NCBI GenBank assembly: GCA_963082975.1 | Contig: OY720344.1 | Span: 67,174,546-67,238,545, forward strand | Source of the DNA: Labia minor | Lineage: Eukaryota > Arthropoda > Insecta > Dermaptera > Spongiphoridae | Length of the DNA stretch: 64,000 nucleotides | Reading direction: 5' to 3' | Notes under the pieces: model-generated | Told to the model about the DNA's origin: nothing | What the model saw: the letters and a program-made list of their open reading frames with translations, nothing else | The model's database searches: none | Program-made: the position numbers and the translations under genes | Shown here: positions 44,289 through 54,975 of the stretch, piece after piece | Layout of the letters: each line of letters starts with the position of its first letter | Position numbering within the stretch: position 1 is the stretch's first letter

Positions 44289-45182
44289 ATGAAATTAAAA
44301 ATAAATCTATTAAACGAACTAAAGAATTTTAAATTGGATATAAATCAAATTGATGAAATCAATAAACTATCTATCAATCAATTTAGATTAATCTTAAACG
44401 ATTTAAACGATAAAAAAGCTAATATTGTGAGAGACCTTGATACTATTAATCAACTTTACATGCAATTCAAAGAAGTGGAACAAAATGAAATCGAATATAA
44501 AGAAAAATATGATAATATTTTAATAGAAGAATTGAATATAGAAAAAAAAAAAGAAGAGGTAGAAGTGCCAGAAAAAGAAGATAGATGTACCAGAAAAGAA
44601 AGAAGAGAAGATAGAAGAACCAGGAAAGAAGAAGAGAAGATAAAAGTACCAAAAAGGGAAGAAGAAAAAGAAGATGCTGAAGCTAAAGCAAAGAAAGAAA
44701 AAGAAGATGCTGTAGCTAAAGCAAAGAAAGAAAAAGAAGAAGCCGAATTAAAGGCAAAGAAAGAAAAAGAAGAAGCTGAAGCTAAAGCAAGGAAAGGAAA
44801 AGAAGGAGCCGATTCTAAGGCAAAGAAAGAAAGAGAAGAAGCTGAAGCTAAAGCAAAGAAAGAAAAAGAAGATGCTGAAGCTAAAGCAAAGGAAGAAAAA
44901 GAAGATGCTGTAGCTAAAGCAAAGAAAGAAAAAGAAGAAGCCGAATTAAAGGCAAAGAAAGAAAAAGAAGAAGCCGATTCTAAGGCAAAGAAAGAAAAAG
45001 AAGAAGCCGAATTTAAGGCAAAGAAAGAAAAAGAAGAAGCCGATTCTAAGGCAAAGAAAGAAAAAGAAGAAGCCGAATTTAAGGAAAAGAAAGAAAAAGA
45101 AGAAGCCGAAGCTAAAGCAAAGAAAGAAGAAGAAGATGCTGAAGCTAAAGGCAAAGAAAGAAAAAGAAGAAACAGAAACTGA
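44289..45182 (+). CDS. Lys/Glu-rich helical protein frame of element B
   Basis: 297 codons open. Residues 1-95 are MKLKINLLNELKNFKL... with a predicted helical, heptad-like segment (FRLILNDLNDKKANIVRDLD, QLYMQFKEVEQNEIEY). Then a basic linker (PEKEDRCTRKERREDRRTRK), then about fifteen 11-residue units (AEAKAKKEKED, AELKAKKEKEE, ADSKAKKEREE...) encoded by 33-bp repeats, a hendecad pattern suited to a long straight coiled coil. The last unit carries an extra G (GCTAAAGGCAAAG), shared with A, that moves the end from the EETETDPIVKYT frame to KERKRRNRN. Function unknown; an internal-scaffold or nucleic-acid-binding role in particles is only a guess. Nearby stops upstream mean it is unlikely to be expressed from the LTR as one product. 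Confidence 0.5.
   Translation: MKLKINLLNELKNFKLDINQIDEINKLSINQFRLILNDLNDKKANIVRDLDTINQLYMQFKEVEQNEIEYKEKYDNILIEELNIEKKKEEVEVPEKEDRCTRKERREDRRTRKEEEKIKVPKREEEKEDAEAKAKKEKEDAVAKAKKEKEEAELKAKKEKEEAEAKARKGKEGADSKAKKEREEAEAKAKKEKEDAEAKAKEEKEDAVAKAKKEKEEAELKAKKEKEEADSKAKKEKEEAEFKAKKEKEEADSKAKKEKEEAEFKEKKEKEEAEAKAKKEEEDAEAKGKERKRRNRN
44675..45169 (+). repeat. 33-bp minisatellite (about 15 units) in element B
   Basis: Units of GCTGAAGCTAAAGCAAAGAA-AGAAAAAGAAGAA type. The counterpart in A (about 38688-39217) has a different unit order and number. Confidence 0.88.
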
Positions 45183-45242
45183 CCCCATTGTTAAATACAC
45201 TTGATTCTTAATTCGAACTACGTTCTCCCTTAAGGGGGGAGA

Positions 45243-45601
45243 TGTAATATTACTCTATTATTTTGAATATTCCCCGCGCACCGATGGTGGCGCTCTGATT
45301 GGATAGAAAGAGAGGAGTTAAAATTTTTATATTTGACAGAAGTATTTGAGTTTAATTTGTGATAATGTTCCTAATCTTGAAGAAGCAATATTTAAATAAA
45401 CAAAATATAATAAAAGGCTTTAAATGTTGTTTCTTCTGAATTTCAGGTAATATTATAATAAACTTTATATATTTGTTTTTATTATCTTAATTATAATAAT
45501 AAAAAAACTTCTGAATTTCAGCTACTGATTTTCAGATTGAAAACGCAATTAAGTCTTTCATTTCATATAAAACCCACTAAAATAGATAGATCATTATTAT
45601 A
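45243..45601 (+). repeat. 3' LTR of element B
   Basis: 359 bp, identical by eye to 41654-42012. Confidence 0.88.
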
Positions 45602-45999
45602 TACATATATAAAATTCATAATTATTTTTTTCAGCAAACTGATTATTATTACAAAAATATTAAAAATACGATGTGTATGAATAGAAAATAACATCATTTA
45701 TATATTAAAATATAATATTCTTTTATTTCTTTTGTGAAGTTCATTTCGTATAATTTTGATTATATATGTATATATGAAATGAACTTTACATAATAAATAT
45801 ATATTTATATGTTAGAGATAACAATTTATAAAACAGTTCTAATGACAATTCAAATTTCGCGCTCTGTTATAAGAAATTTGAAAGCAGACGGAATGTGCGC
45901 TAGCTTCACGGTGTTGGTCACGCTCACGCGAATTCTATACTTTTATCCCATCCCGCAAAAGTGCTCAACGCCGCTAAAGAAGTTTTCACTTCAAAAATC

Positions 46000-46411
46000 G
46001 GTGCTACTGTAGTGTGTACTCTACCACCACCGTTCTTCTGTGGCGTGTGCTCTACCTACACTAAGCGCTTTACCAATACTGTAGGTAGCGTATAGCACAT
46101 ACTATAAATATGTGTAATAATTAGATAAAAGATAGAAAATAATATAAACTGATTATTATTTCATAATCGTTAATGAATTATACATATGATTTTTTATATA
46201 ATTAAAACTTTAATATTTTGTATTTTTACATCAATAAAATTATTTTTTATGTAAATAATCAGTTTATATTATTTTCTATCTTTTATCTAATTATTACACA
46301 TATTTATAGAAAATGCTATACGCTACCTACAGTATTGGTAAAGTGCCTAGTGTAGGTAGAGCACACGCATCAGTAGAACGGCGGTGGTAGAGCTCACGCT
46401 ACAGTAGCTCC
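46000..46411. repeat. Foldback/MITE-like element with ~155-bp arms
   Basis: GGTGCTACTGTAG at the left end pairs with CTACAGTAGCTCC at the right. The complementarity continues for about 155 bp (for example TGCTCTACCTACACTA, ACTGTAGGTAGCGTATAGCA, AAAGATAGAAAATAATATAA) around a ~100-bp loop. AAAAT is present on both flanks and may be the target duplication. It adjoins the 5' end of H4. No coding sequence. Confidence 0.85.
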
Positions 46412-47566
46412 AAAATAAAATATTGTTTGATTACTATTGTAAGATTTGAAAAGTTCCTGCTCATTCTATGAGAACATATCAAACCAAACATATTGGTGTC
46501 ATCTTAAAACAGTACTAAAAATATTTTAGATTAAATATAGTTCTGTTTATAAATGAATTCAATCATTCAACTTTTTATTTTCATAAAGTAATAAAGATAT
46601 ATCATGAATATAATTTAAAATTGAATTTAAGTTTCCAAAGGATTAATAACGAAAATATAAGTATACTTTTCTATTTTACTTGCCATAAATAAATAAAATT
46701 AATTATGAAAGATGATTAGTTGTCAATCAATTTGAAATTTTTCCCTCTGACTAGATATTCGACAGTTTGTATACTTATAAACTGTCAAATATCTGTGGAT
46801 TAGGATATAAAAAAAAATATTCAAAATAATCTAGCTCGAATGGGCAAAAGAAATAGCTGTCTGATTGAGGGAAAACGGAGGAGCGCTTTCATCTGAAAGG
46901 AAATAACATAACATTGCTTAGATGAAAACAAACTCTGGAATAATTTCGCGGTTGTCATCTTCATTCTACATCTTCTTACCAATGCTTTTTTTACAAATAC
47001 AGAATATTTTTTAAAAAAAGAAATATTCTTTGTTTTTGTTTTATTGAAAGTAAATCTCAATTTAATATTTATATTTTAAAACAAAAGTAAAAAAATAAAT
47101 CGAAATTTAACATACTTTTTTTAATGAATAATGTGTTAATAATTATCCATAGAATGAAAATTAAATAAATCTTAAGTCTCACATCGTTATTCTTATACAT
47201 ATAAACATCTATTTATAGTTATATTTAAGTGAAATAATCATGTAATTATAATTGAAGTGTTTAAAATATATATTAAACTTAAGGAGATAATTCTATCTTG
47301 ACAAAATCAATAGTAACTCTACCCTTTTAATGATTCATAGTTTCATACTCAATGGGAAATCAGATCAGTCCTAGAATTAATAGGGAATTACACTCACCCT
47401 CAATAGATAATGGAATTGAATAATCATATCTAGCTAGTATCTACTATGAATAGAGTCAGAAATATCTAATATTATTAATAAGTAAAACCAATGTGAATGA
47501 TTTTGCTTATTTACTAGGTATATTATAAAACTAAATGGATAGTCCAGGTCTTCTCTTATTTTTATT
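46412..47566. other. AT-rich DNA; one short hairpin; no gene
   Basis: 46754-46793 forms a hairpin (GATATTCGACAGTTT / AAACTGTCAAATATC, one mismatch). Otherwise nothing recognisable. Confidence 0.6.
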
Positions 47567-47887
47567 ATCTTATCAGAGTATTGCGATCATTAAAATTTTC
47601 GATGTCGAGATTTTGATATTTTTATACATTTTGAAGGTCCCTGAGTCATTTTCACTAAGTGTGTGTGTGTTTGTGTGTAGACAAGATTAATTAATTTTTT
47701 AACACGACTGCAAATCACGCGCCAGTACGTGACCTGGTGCCTACAAAAAAAGCCAAACACGCGCTGGTTTAATAAATATTATTTATTAATTTTAATTTAT
47801 AATTAATTAAATTTAATTAAAATATAATATATGTGTTAATTAATCCTATTCAAATTTGCGATATAGTCGAGTGGAGACACTCCAGCT
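47567..47887 (+). repeat. Family E2 (Helentron-like), near-full copy
   Basis: Degenerate 5' end (TATCAGAGTATTGCGATCA), internal (GT)n tract at about 47660-47680, shared CTGCAAATCACGCGCCAGTA segment, 3' hairpin GAGTGGAGACACTC and CCAGC|T. Confidence 0.7.
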
Positions 47888-49330
47888 TATTTTATACTAT
47901 TATCATAGAATATTTTTCTTTCCTTACCAATTCTTTCTTTTTCCGTGGAGCATTCTTTTATAGTCTGTAAACAGACTGCGAGGCTGAAATTAATAGGGGA
48001 AGGGGGAGGTGACAGCCCAATTTAAAGTCCAATAGGTTCAATTTGATTATCGTTTTCATTGGGATTGTGATAGAGCGCATTGTTTTTAAACAGACAATTC
48101 AATCACTAAAGTAACTGTAGCTTCTAAACAAAGAATCAGATTATCATGAAATTTCACATTAACATTTTATTTAGGTATAATTGTAACTTTTCAATTTTTC
48201 ATCAAAATTGTACCAAAAAGATGGCGTTTACACTTTAAACTAACTTTTTTTTGGCGGGGGGGGGGGAACTAAACAATTTTGTTTTAACTTAAGGTCAATC
48301 TTATTAATACAATTATATTTCAATGTTTATGTTTTTGAACAAAATTAATTCTTATAAATATTTCCTAAGATACTTTAAATTTTTTAAATAACATTTATAA
48401 GAGCTTTACATAAGCAAATTTCATATATTTAATTTAAATTTATATTCTAATAAATTAAATTTTATTATTTTACATTTATTATTTAAAATAAGTAAGTAAA
48501 TTAATTGCATTAGTTTTATATTTTTTCATTAAATTGGATGTCATAAATATTTATATATATATATATACGCATATAATACAATATAAATCTGATTAAAATA
48601 AGTTATCTTATGCTAGATTTTAATTAGAGAAAATGTCACACATCTGCATCATGCTTTTGACATCACAAAGTCGAGGGGGAGGTGTACGTGTTTGCTGTTT
48701 TGGAATCAATTAAAAAATACCCGGGGATACCCATAAATCATTTCGAGAGATTTAAATTGAACAATCTCATCCCTTGCCATGCCTCAATGTGTAGAGGGGA
48801 CAGTGAAATTAAACACTTAAAAATGTAAATAACTCTATTGGAGAGTATTATAAAAAAAATAAAACATCAAAATTAAATGAATATAACTTTTATTTTCATT
48901 AAAAATTAAAAATGCCAAAATATTGTAGATATATGACACATTCACTTGTATGTAAAATAATCTAATTATACTCATTAAAAAATAAGTACTTTCAAGTGAA
49001 TATGAAAATTTTATTACGATTTTTTTATTAGTTCTTATACCATATACTAGAATATAACTTGAAAATATTTGTTGTAATTAAAATAAAATAATATTTTATT
49101 TCAATTTCATAAACAAGTGATCCAATGTTTAATATTCAATTTTATATTCACATAATAAATTAAATTCTTACTATGTTTTTTTTTCCAAAAAATTGAAAAT
49201 GCATACAATTTAAGTAAAGGAGTTAGTCTTTCAAATTGCTTTTTTTCATTAATAAATAAAAATGTTTGACAGGAGGATATAAATACAGGTGGATTGTTGA
49301 TATTATATAATATATGAATATATATAATTA
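47888..49330. other. AT-rich DNA without gene
   Basis: Includes a G run at about 48256-48266 and a slightly GC-richer patch at 48650-48800, without ORFs or repeat matches. Confidence 0.6.
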
Positions 49331-49810
49331 TCTTATATATAAAATTCTCGTGTCACAAAACTTTGACAGAATACTCCTCCGAAACGGCTGGACCGATTCT
49401 TATGAAATTTTTTATGTATATTCAGTAGGTCTCAGGGCATGTCAGACTTCCTTTAGAAAACCGCTAATTGGTAAGGTGTGTCCAGGAGATGCTAATTAAT
49501 TAAAAATCGTTTAGTTACCATACTAGATCATAGAGGCGCTGGTGGCGAAAATTTGACATGTATATAAATTCTAAAAGAAGACTTGCAAACAAAAGCGGTT
49601 CCTGGCCGAGCGAGCTAGAGCGTCTTCTTATGACTTTGCACCCTGAGTTCGAAACTTGCAAAGGCACATTTTTTTCTTTAAGTATTATATATTTTTTTTT
49701 AAAATTTATTAATTTTTATTATTTTAATATTTTATTAAATTAAATTTTATTATTAAATTTTATTTTATTAAATTATAATATTAAATTTTATTTTATTAAA
49801 TTAATAATTA
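49331..49810 (+). repeat. Different Helitron-type 5' end followed by a tRNA-like segment
   Basis: A|TCTTATATATAAAATTCTCG at 49331 is the start typical of a widespread insect Helitron/Helentron repeat (AAAATTCTCGTGTCACA). It is followed by ACGGCTGGACCGATTCTTAT. At 49597-49665 GGTTCCTGGCCGAGCGAGCT (A-box) and GAGTTCGAAACTT (B-box, 49644-49656) form a tRNA-like head. No 3' end was located; the DNA after 49670 is AT-rich. Confidence 0.55.
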
Positions 49811-49950
49811 TGTCAATTAATTTTTTCTGCATAAATAAACATATATAAAAAACTATATAAAATTTGAATTTTCATTCATTCATTTAAAATGATATTAAAA
49901 TATTCCTTTGAAATATAATAAATAATTAAATTAATACCTACTAGGGCCTC

Positions 49951-49968
49951 GGGGGGGGGGGGGGGGGG
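49951..49968 (+). repeat. Poly(G) tract, 18 nt
   Basis: An uninterrupted run of 18 G in AT-rich DNA, 44 bp before Helitron copy 4. Confidence 0.95.
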
Positions 49969-50191
49969 TAACTTTCTCTTTTTGGAAAAACCCATATTGC
50001 CATCCCGACTATCTATATATAAAAAAAAGGTTTTTGTCTGCATATTGCTCAGAATTTAAAAATTATTATAATATTTCACTTTTTATTTTAAATTCTAATA
50101 TTTAAATATCAATTAAATTAAATAATTTATTCTAAAAGTTCTCATTTAAATTTATTTAATAAAATATTTAGATCATATTTAACTTAATTTT

Positions 50192-50856
50192 TACCGACCG
50201 ACGATAGTAAGGGAGGTATTGTTTTCACACCAAATTTCACATGTGGAGATTTTTACATATCTCCACGAATCATGCATTTTCTAAACAGAAAAAAGTATTT
50301 TTAGCATGATGTCTGTCCGTCCGTCCGTCCGTCCGTCTGTCCGTCCGTCTGTCCGTCCGTCTGTCCGTCCGTCTGTCCGTCCGTATAGATGTGTACAGCC
50401 TGAACGGCTCAACCGATTTTGATGAAATTTGGTATATTTACTTAATGCATCAGTGGGACGAATTGATCAACTTTTGGTGCAATTCCGGAAACCGGAAGTG
50501 GTAGTATTAGCGATCGACGATAGGAAGGAAAGGGTTATTTTCACACCAAAGGAGATTTTTTTATATATCACCACGAATCATGTACTTTGTATTGGTTTTA
50601 TCCTCGAGAAAAATCATATTTATTAGTTTTTTCTTGATTTAAAATTATATGACGTCATCCAGCCATTCATGATGTCACAGCCTGGTCTTGCATATATATT
50701 ATAAATAAAATAAAATTAAAAATATTTATGTTATATCCATATTTGTTTTTTATTACATTAATAGATATATGAAAATTATTTGAAATTGTTTCTGTAGCTG
50801 GAAATTAATTTATTTCAAACCGTCGGTCGGTTCGGACCTGGCCACAGGTCAACTTA
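50192..50856 (+). mobile_element. Family F (Helentron-like) element, full length
   Basis: 5' end ACCGACCGACGATAGTAAGG; 3' region CGTCGGTCGGT (inverse of the 5' motif), then the hairpin GACCTG-GCCA-CAGGTC and an end near CAAC|TT. A (TCCG/TCTG)n array lies at 50311-50385, followed by GGCTCAACCGATTTTGATG. It is flanked by T at both sides and nested in Helitron copy 4. Also present: paired TGACGTCA-like motifs at about 50650-50680. Non-coding. Confidence 0.75.
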
Positions 50857-51544
50857 TTATTTATTCTTTCTATATAATTGAATATTTCTTCTGTTCTATT
50901 TGAAAGTAAAAGCTTAAAAAAACTGAATATATTATTTTTAAACTTTTATCAATACAAAAATATTTTCAAAACTTCAATTAAAATGACAAAATTTTATTAT
51001 TTTTGTTTTTGTTTCAATTATTAATTACAAATATATTTTAAGTGCAAAAATGATTTCTTGGTTAATTAAAATATGTTTTTTAGACAAATGATATTACGAG
51101 ATGTTTTAAATTTATGTCTTTTTTATATTGAGTATTTTTTTTTAAAATTAAAATTTGTTTTAAATCAAAATTATTGTATTCTATTATATTTTTTTATTAA
51201 TAGGTTTCTTTTTTTATTTTTAATTTTTAATAAATTCTCTTTTTTGATATGATATTAATAAAAAATAATATTCAATTGTATTTAAATTTAAAAATTAGAA
51301 TATTTGAATTTTTTAAATTTTAACACATGTAATCAATCATATGGATAACGAATGGAACATTTTGAAAATCAAGTTGGTATTAAATTCAGAAAAAAATACT
51401 GATATATAGAATATAATAGACCATTCGAATATAATTTAAAACTATTTATCTCCTTTTATTTTAAATTTAAAAAAACGGAGTGTTAAGAAATTAAGATGCC
51501 TGGATAGGTAAATGGGCTGGAAGAGGAGGTAATTTATAATTTTC

Positions 51545-52180
51545 TTCTAATTCAGATTGAAATTAATGGTGATAAGAAAAAATATTTAGTAACAAAATCT
51601 ATATACAAAATGTAGAATTTGAATATGTAGAAAAATTGAATGTAATCACGAAGGATAATAATATTTGAGAAGAATATATATATTTAAATCGAAGTTGTAA
51701 TCGGGAAACCCCTGTTATCATGCAGTAAAGAGGCTTATCTCATCAAAATTATTATCAAAAAGAATCAAAATTAAAATATATAAACCAATTATTTTGCCTG
51801 TTGTATTATATGGGTGGGACGCAAGGTCTATGACCCTGGGAGATGTGAGTAGATCCAGAGTATTCTTTCCAGCATTTATTGGCCAAAGAAAGATGAGGTC
51901 ACCGGGGAATGGCGGAGACTGCACATCGAGGAATTGCATGACCTCTATGCATCTTCAGAAATAGTTAGGGTTATAAAAGCGAAAAAGCTGCTATAGGCAG
52001 GGGACGCGGCTAGAATGGGAGAGGAAAAAGATTTTGGATTGGAAAACGTCCGCTTGGAAGACCAAGGACGTGTAGGAAGGGACGTAAGAGAGATGGGACA
52101 AGGGCTCAGGATAGGGACACTTGGAGAAATGTGGTTGCTGCGGCCTAGAACTTTCGAGTTCCTTAGAGTCACATAGATAG
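51545..52180 (+). pseudogene. LINE reverse transcriptase 3' segment carried by Helitron copy 4
   Basis: EINGDKKKYLVTKS, VEFEYVEKLNVITKDNN, CYHAVKRLISSKLLSKRIKI, VVLYGWDARSMTLGDVS, FPAFIGQRKMRSPGNGGDCT region, then the RDTWRNVVAAA tail and (TAGA)n at about 52180. Broken frames. The same portion of the LINE is present as in copies 1 and 2. Confidence 0.7.
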
Positions 52181-52388
52181 ATAGATATAACATATACAAT
52201 AATAATATATATAATGAATTTAGTGATTAAATTAAAATGTATTTTAAATAAGAACACAAAAAGAAATGAATGTTTTATGTAATATACTGATTGAAACAAA
52301 ATGAATGAAAACATTTTACTCGGGGGGGTACAGGGGGCGGAGCCCCCGTCTAGGTGCGGAGAGCGCCGAAGGCGCTCGGGGCAGCTAG

Positions 52389-53190
52389 TATATATATATA
52401 TATTGCATTATTTGTTTGTAAATAAGCTACCAATATATTCTAATCTTGATAATAAAGAAAATAAAATATTTAAATTAATTAATTTAAATAAATTATTTAA
52501 ATTTTGAAAATGATTCTAAAAATTAATAATGACTATTTTATATATTATTTTTAATTGTTTTCAATTCACATTATTTACTAAAGATAATTTTATCTAAATG
52601 CCTAGGTTTCTCTCTTGGAGCTTTATTAATTTTCCTTTGAAGCACTCATTCTTAGTACTTTTTAAGCATGATTATCTTTTAGAGCAGGGGTGAGCAAACT
52701 TTTTGTGACGCGCCCCATTCTTCTTTCGGGTAAAAATTTGGACCTCTACACTTGATTTTTATAACTAATTTTTTTAAACATGCCAATTAATAAAAACAAT
52801 AAATACAAAAAAAAATTACATTTTATATTAAAAAATAACTATTTTTTTCTATTTTTTATTTTAAAAATTAATTTTTTTTCTAATTTTTATTTTATTTATT
52901 TTTTTTAAGTAATGGCAATCGCGTCGCTTACGAAACCTGGCGGGTCCTAATTTTAGGGCATCTTTGCGCAATTTTAGGCATCTCTGTCTTAGAAGGTTGA
53001 TACTTTCAGAATTAGATTTTTGAACTAGCAGCCTAAACATCTTATTCTCAGTTTCCGTTGTGCAAAATTTGGTTTAATATAATAAATACATTTAAATAAT
53101 TTGGTTAATTATTTTTTTTATTATATATATCTACATGGATCTAATCTCATTGTACATTAAATACATATATATGCATACTAATATTTCGAA
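52389..53190. other. AT-rich DNA with a hAT-like terminus at 52685
   Basis: CAGGGGTGAGCAAACTTTTT at 52685 followed by GTGACGCGCCCC resembles the CAGGGGTGGGCAAACT ends of hAT elements. No matching 3' end or transposase was found. Confidence 0.4.
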
Positions 53191-53193
53191 CAG

Positions 53194-53349
53194 ATGCATC
53201 CATTCATTGTAGAAAATCCTCTAAAGGGATTAGCATTCCAAAGACTTCACAACGAATATGAGATTGAAACCCAGTTAAATGGGAGATATGAGGGGGAAGA
53301 ACAAAGAGATTCACTGAAGAGTCTGTTAGAGAAACGTGCACCAAAATAA
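53194..53349 (+). other. Small ORF of 51 codons, possible isolated exon (unrecognised)
   Basis: ATG at 53194 to TAA at 53347. The translation starts MHPFIVENPLKGLAFQRLHN and ends LLEKRAPK, with a mixed, protein-like composition unusual for this AT-rich DNA. The ATG is preceded by TACTAAT...CAG, which resembles a branch point plus splice acceptor, though the pyrimidine tract is weak. No homology is recognised and no partner exon is seen. It may be chance. Confidence 0.18.
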
Positions 53350-54561
53350 ATACAATCTGGAATGCGATTGGAGGACTTTTTAAAAAATTCATATTTAATA
53401 TATGAGCTCAAAGTTTTTTTTTGTATTTCTTTCTTTGTGAAATCTGTCAAATATTTTTTTTTTCAATCACAATACACCTGTGTATTACTGCTTTCGAATA
53501 TAATACAGAGAAAGGAGCACACAATTCAGGGATTTTATATAATTTCATCGATTGAATAGAAAATTAAAATAAAAAAAAATTGTTCATTTTAAAAATTGAT
53601 ATTTATTAACATATAACAAATTAAATTTATGTATATAAAGGGATTATCATAAAATGAAAAAGAATAATCATTCGTATAAATATTTATTGATTTCATAATT
53701 TTTATATATTTTAGGCATATAATAAATCAATTTATATATATGCAGGTCGTTAAGATTATTTCTATTTATATAGTATTTATCCTATTTATATAAATAAAAA
53801 ATATTTATAATTTATATATATTTATTATATTCCAGAAAATATGATAAATTACAGATAAAATAAAAAAGTGCATATAATATATAACTTGATATTCTCATAG
53901 AATAAACTATTAACCTAGGCATATTTGATTAAATGAAGAGGTGATATAATAGAATGACTATTGTTGATTTAGTCTCTATTGAGTTCAATTGAGTTGGAGA
54001 TACGCTGGATATATCTAATTGAATAAAGGAATGAACCAAACATATCCTTCGGGGCCAAAGTAATATTAATTTGACTTTATCTGTTCTTGACCATCATCTT
54101 ATTCTCAAGAGCCTTCATTAGAGGAATTCGTATAAATGTGGCTCGAGATAAATTTCTTATTGACGCTTGAATCTCTCGATGCCAGCCAAACCATCTTTGG
54201 AATAGGAAAGATAATCATTCAAATGATTGTATCGAGGCTCAAGGGATTAAATCGGTATTCCATATAACATAAAGAGATACATGCCTTTTCTTTCGGAGGT
54301 TAAAATCAAGAGAATAATGGGCAATTGTTAAGCCTCTCCTTAATTTTAATTATACTTATATATTTTAAATTTTATTTTTGTTTTTTAATGAAACTATAAT
54401 TTTTAAAAAATATGGGAACCTTGACTCATGTTTTCAATATAAAATGTTCTTATAAATAAGAAATCATTTTTCTTTTTTTTTTTTTTGTTATTATAACAAA
54501 AGATCTTCTCCATGGTTCAAGAACAATTTTCCATAAATTTGGCCTGTGCTGTAAACAAAAA
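53350..54561. other. AT-rich DNA without gene
   Basis: 53990-54310 is somewhat less AT-rich but has no ORF or repeat match. Confidence 0.55.
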
Positions 54562-54975
54562 TCTGGAATGTCTCCACTCGACTATCTCGCAAATTTGAAT
54601 TGGATTAATTAACATAATAAATATTTAAATTAAATTAAATTAATTAAGTTATAAATTAAAATTAATAAATAATATTTATTAAACGAGCCCGTGCTTGGTT
54701 CTTTGTTGAAGACACCAAGTCACGTGCTGGTGCGAGATTACCAGTCAATGTGTTAAAAAATTAATTCCGGTACTTTCAGCGATTCAATCAAGCTGAAATT
54801 TTATATTTAGCAGTTTTATACAATTTTTAATCATGTGAAAAAGTATCAAACATATATATTTATTTTTACGGCCAGTTTAGTGGAAAAAAAATCAAAATGT
54901 GGTAGATAATAACTCAAAACTACTGGATGAGCTACATTTGTCAAAAGTTGATAGAAAACTACGAATTTTGAATAA
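54562..54975 (-). repeat. Family E2 (Helentron-like), decayed
   Basis: Minus-strand copy: 3' end near CTGGAATGTCTCCACTCGAC, then the shared TTAACAC/GGTACTTTCAGCGATTCA and ...GGATGAGCTACATTTGTCAAAAG... blocks also seen at 59590-59800. The 5' end is not preserved. Confidence 0.6.

Larger units (their letters stand above)
41654..45601 (+). mobile_element. Non-autonomous gypsy-type LTR retrotransposon B
   Basis: LTRs of 359 bp (41654-42012 and 45243-45601), identical to each other by eye but different from those of element A over the second half. Target duplication TACA (41650-41653, 45602-45605). Polypurine tract at 45232-45242. The interior follows element A closely, including the same missing RT-integrase block, but it lacks two segments present in A. 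Poly(A) runs: 42074-42099, 42547-42592, 43094-43127, 43286-43313, 43541-43578, 44074-44096. Confidence 0.85.
41525..45992 (-). mobile_element. Helentron-like element H4 (small, minus strand), interrupted by LTR element B
   Basis: Same termini as H3: 5' end GAAGTGAAAACTTCTTTAGC on the minus strand at 45992, 3' hairpin region (TTGGCAGTC...GGACTGGCC on the plus strand) at 41528-41556 with a slightly damaged last few bases. Element B sits at a different internal position than element A in H3. Confidence 0.68.
50012..52388 (+). mobile_element. Canonical Helitron, copy 4 (contains family F and a LINE segment)
   Basis: A|TCTATATATAAAAAAAAGG at 50012; 3' hairpins GGGGGCGGAGCCCCC and GAGCGCC-GAA-GGCGCTC, CTAG at 52385-52388 followed by T. 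The interior includes the family F element (50192-50856), blocks shared with copy 2, and a LINE RT segment (51545-52180). Non-autonomous. Confidence 0.8.

Noticed and set aside
44456-45154. Long minus-strand Ser/Phe/Ala-rich frame (and similar at 38964-39206, 39064-39252)
   Set aside because: It is the complement of the Lys/Glu-rich 33-bp repeats; the codon pattern is fully explained by the plus-strand frame.
44675-45169. CRISPR-like regular repeats
   Set aside because: Units are contiguous with no unique spacers, code for hendecads and lie in an LTR element of a eukaryotic genome.
49597-49665. Functional tRNA genes (also 29388-29460, 40375-40440)
   Set aside because: A- and B-box-like sequences are present but acceptor and anticodon stems do not pair convincingly; SINE heads or tRNA relics are more likely.
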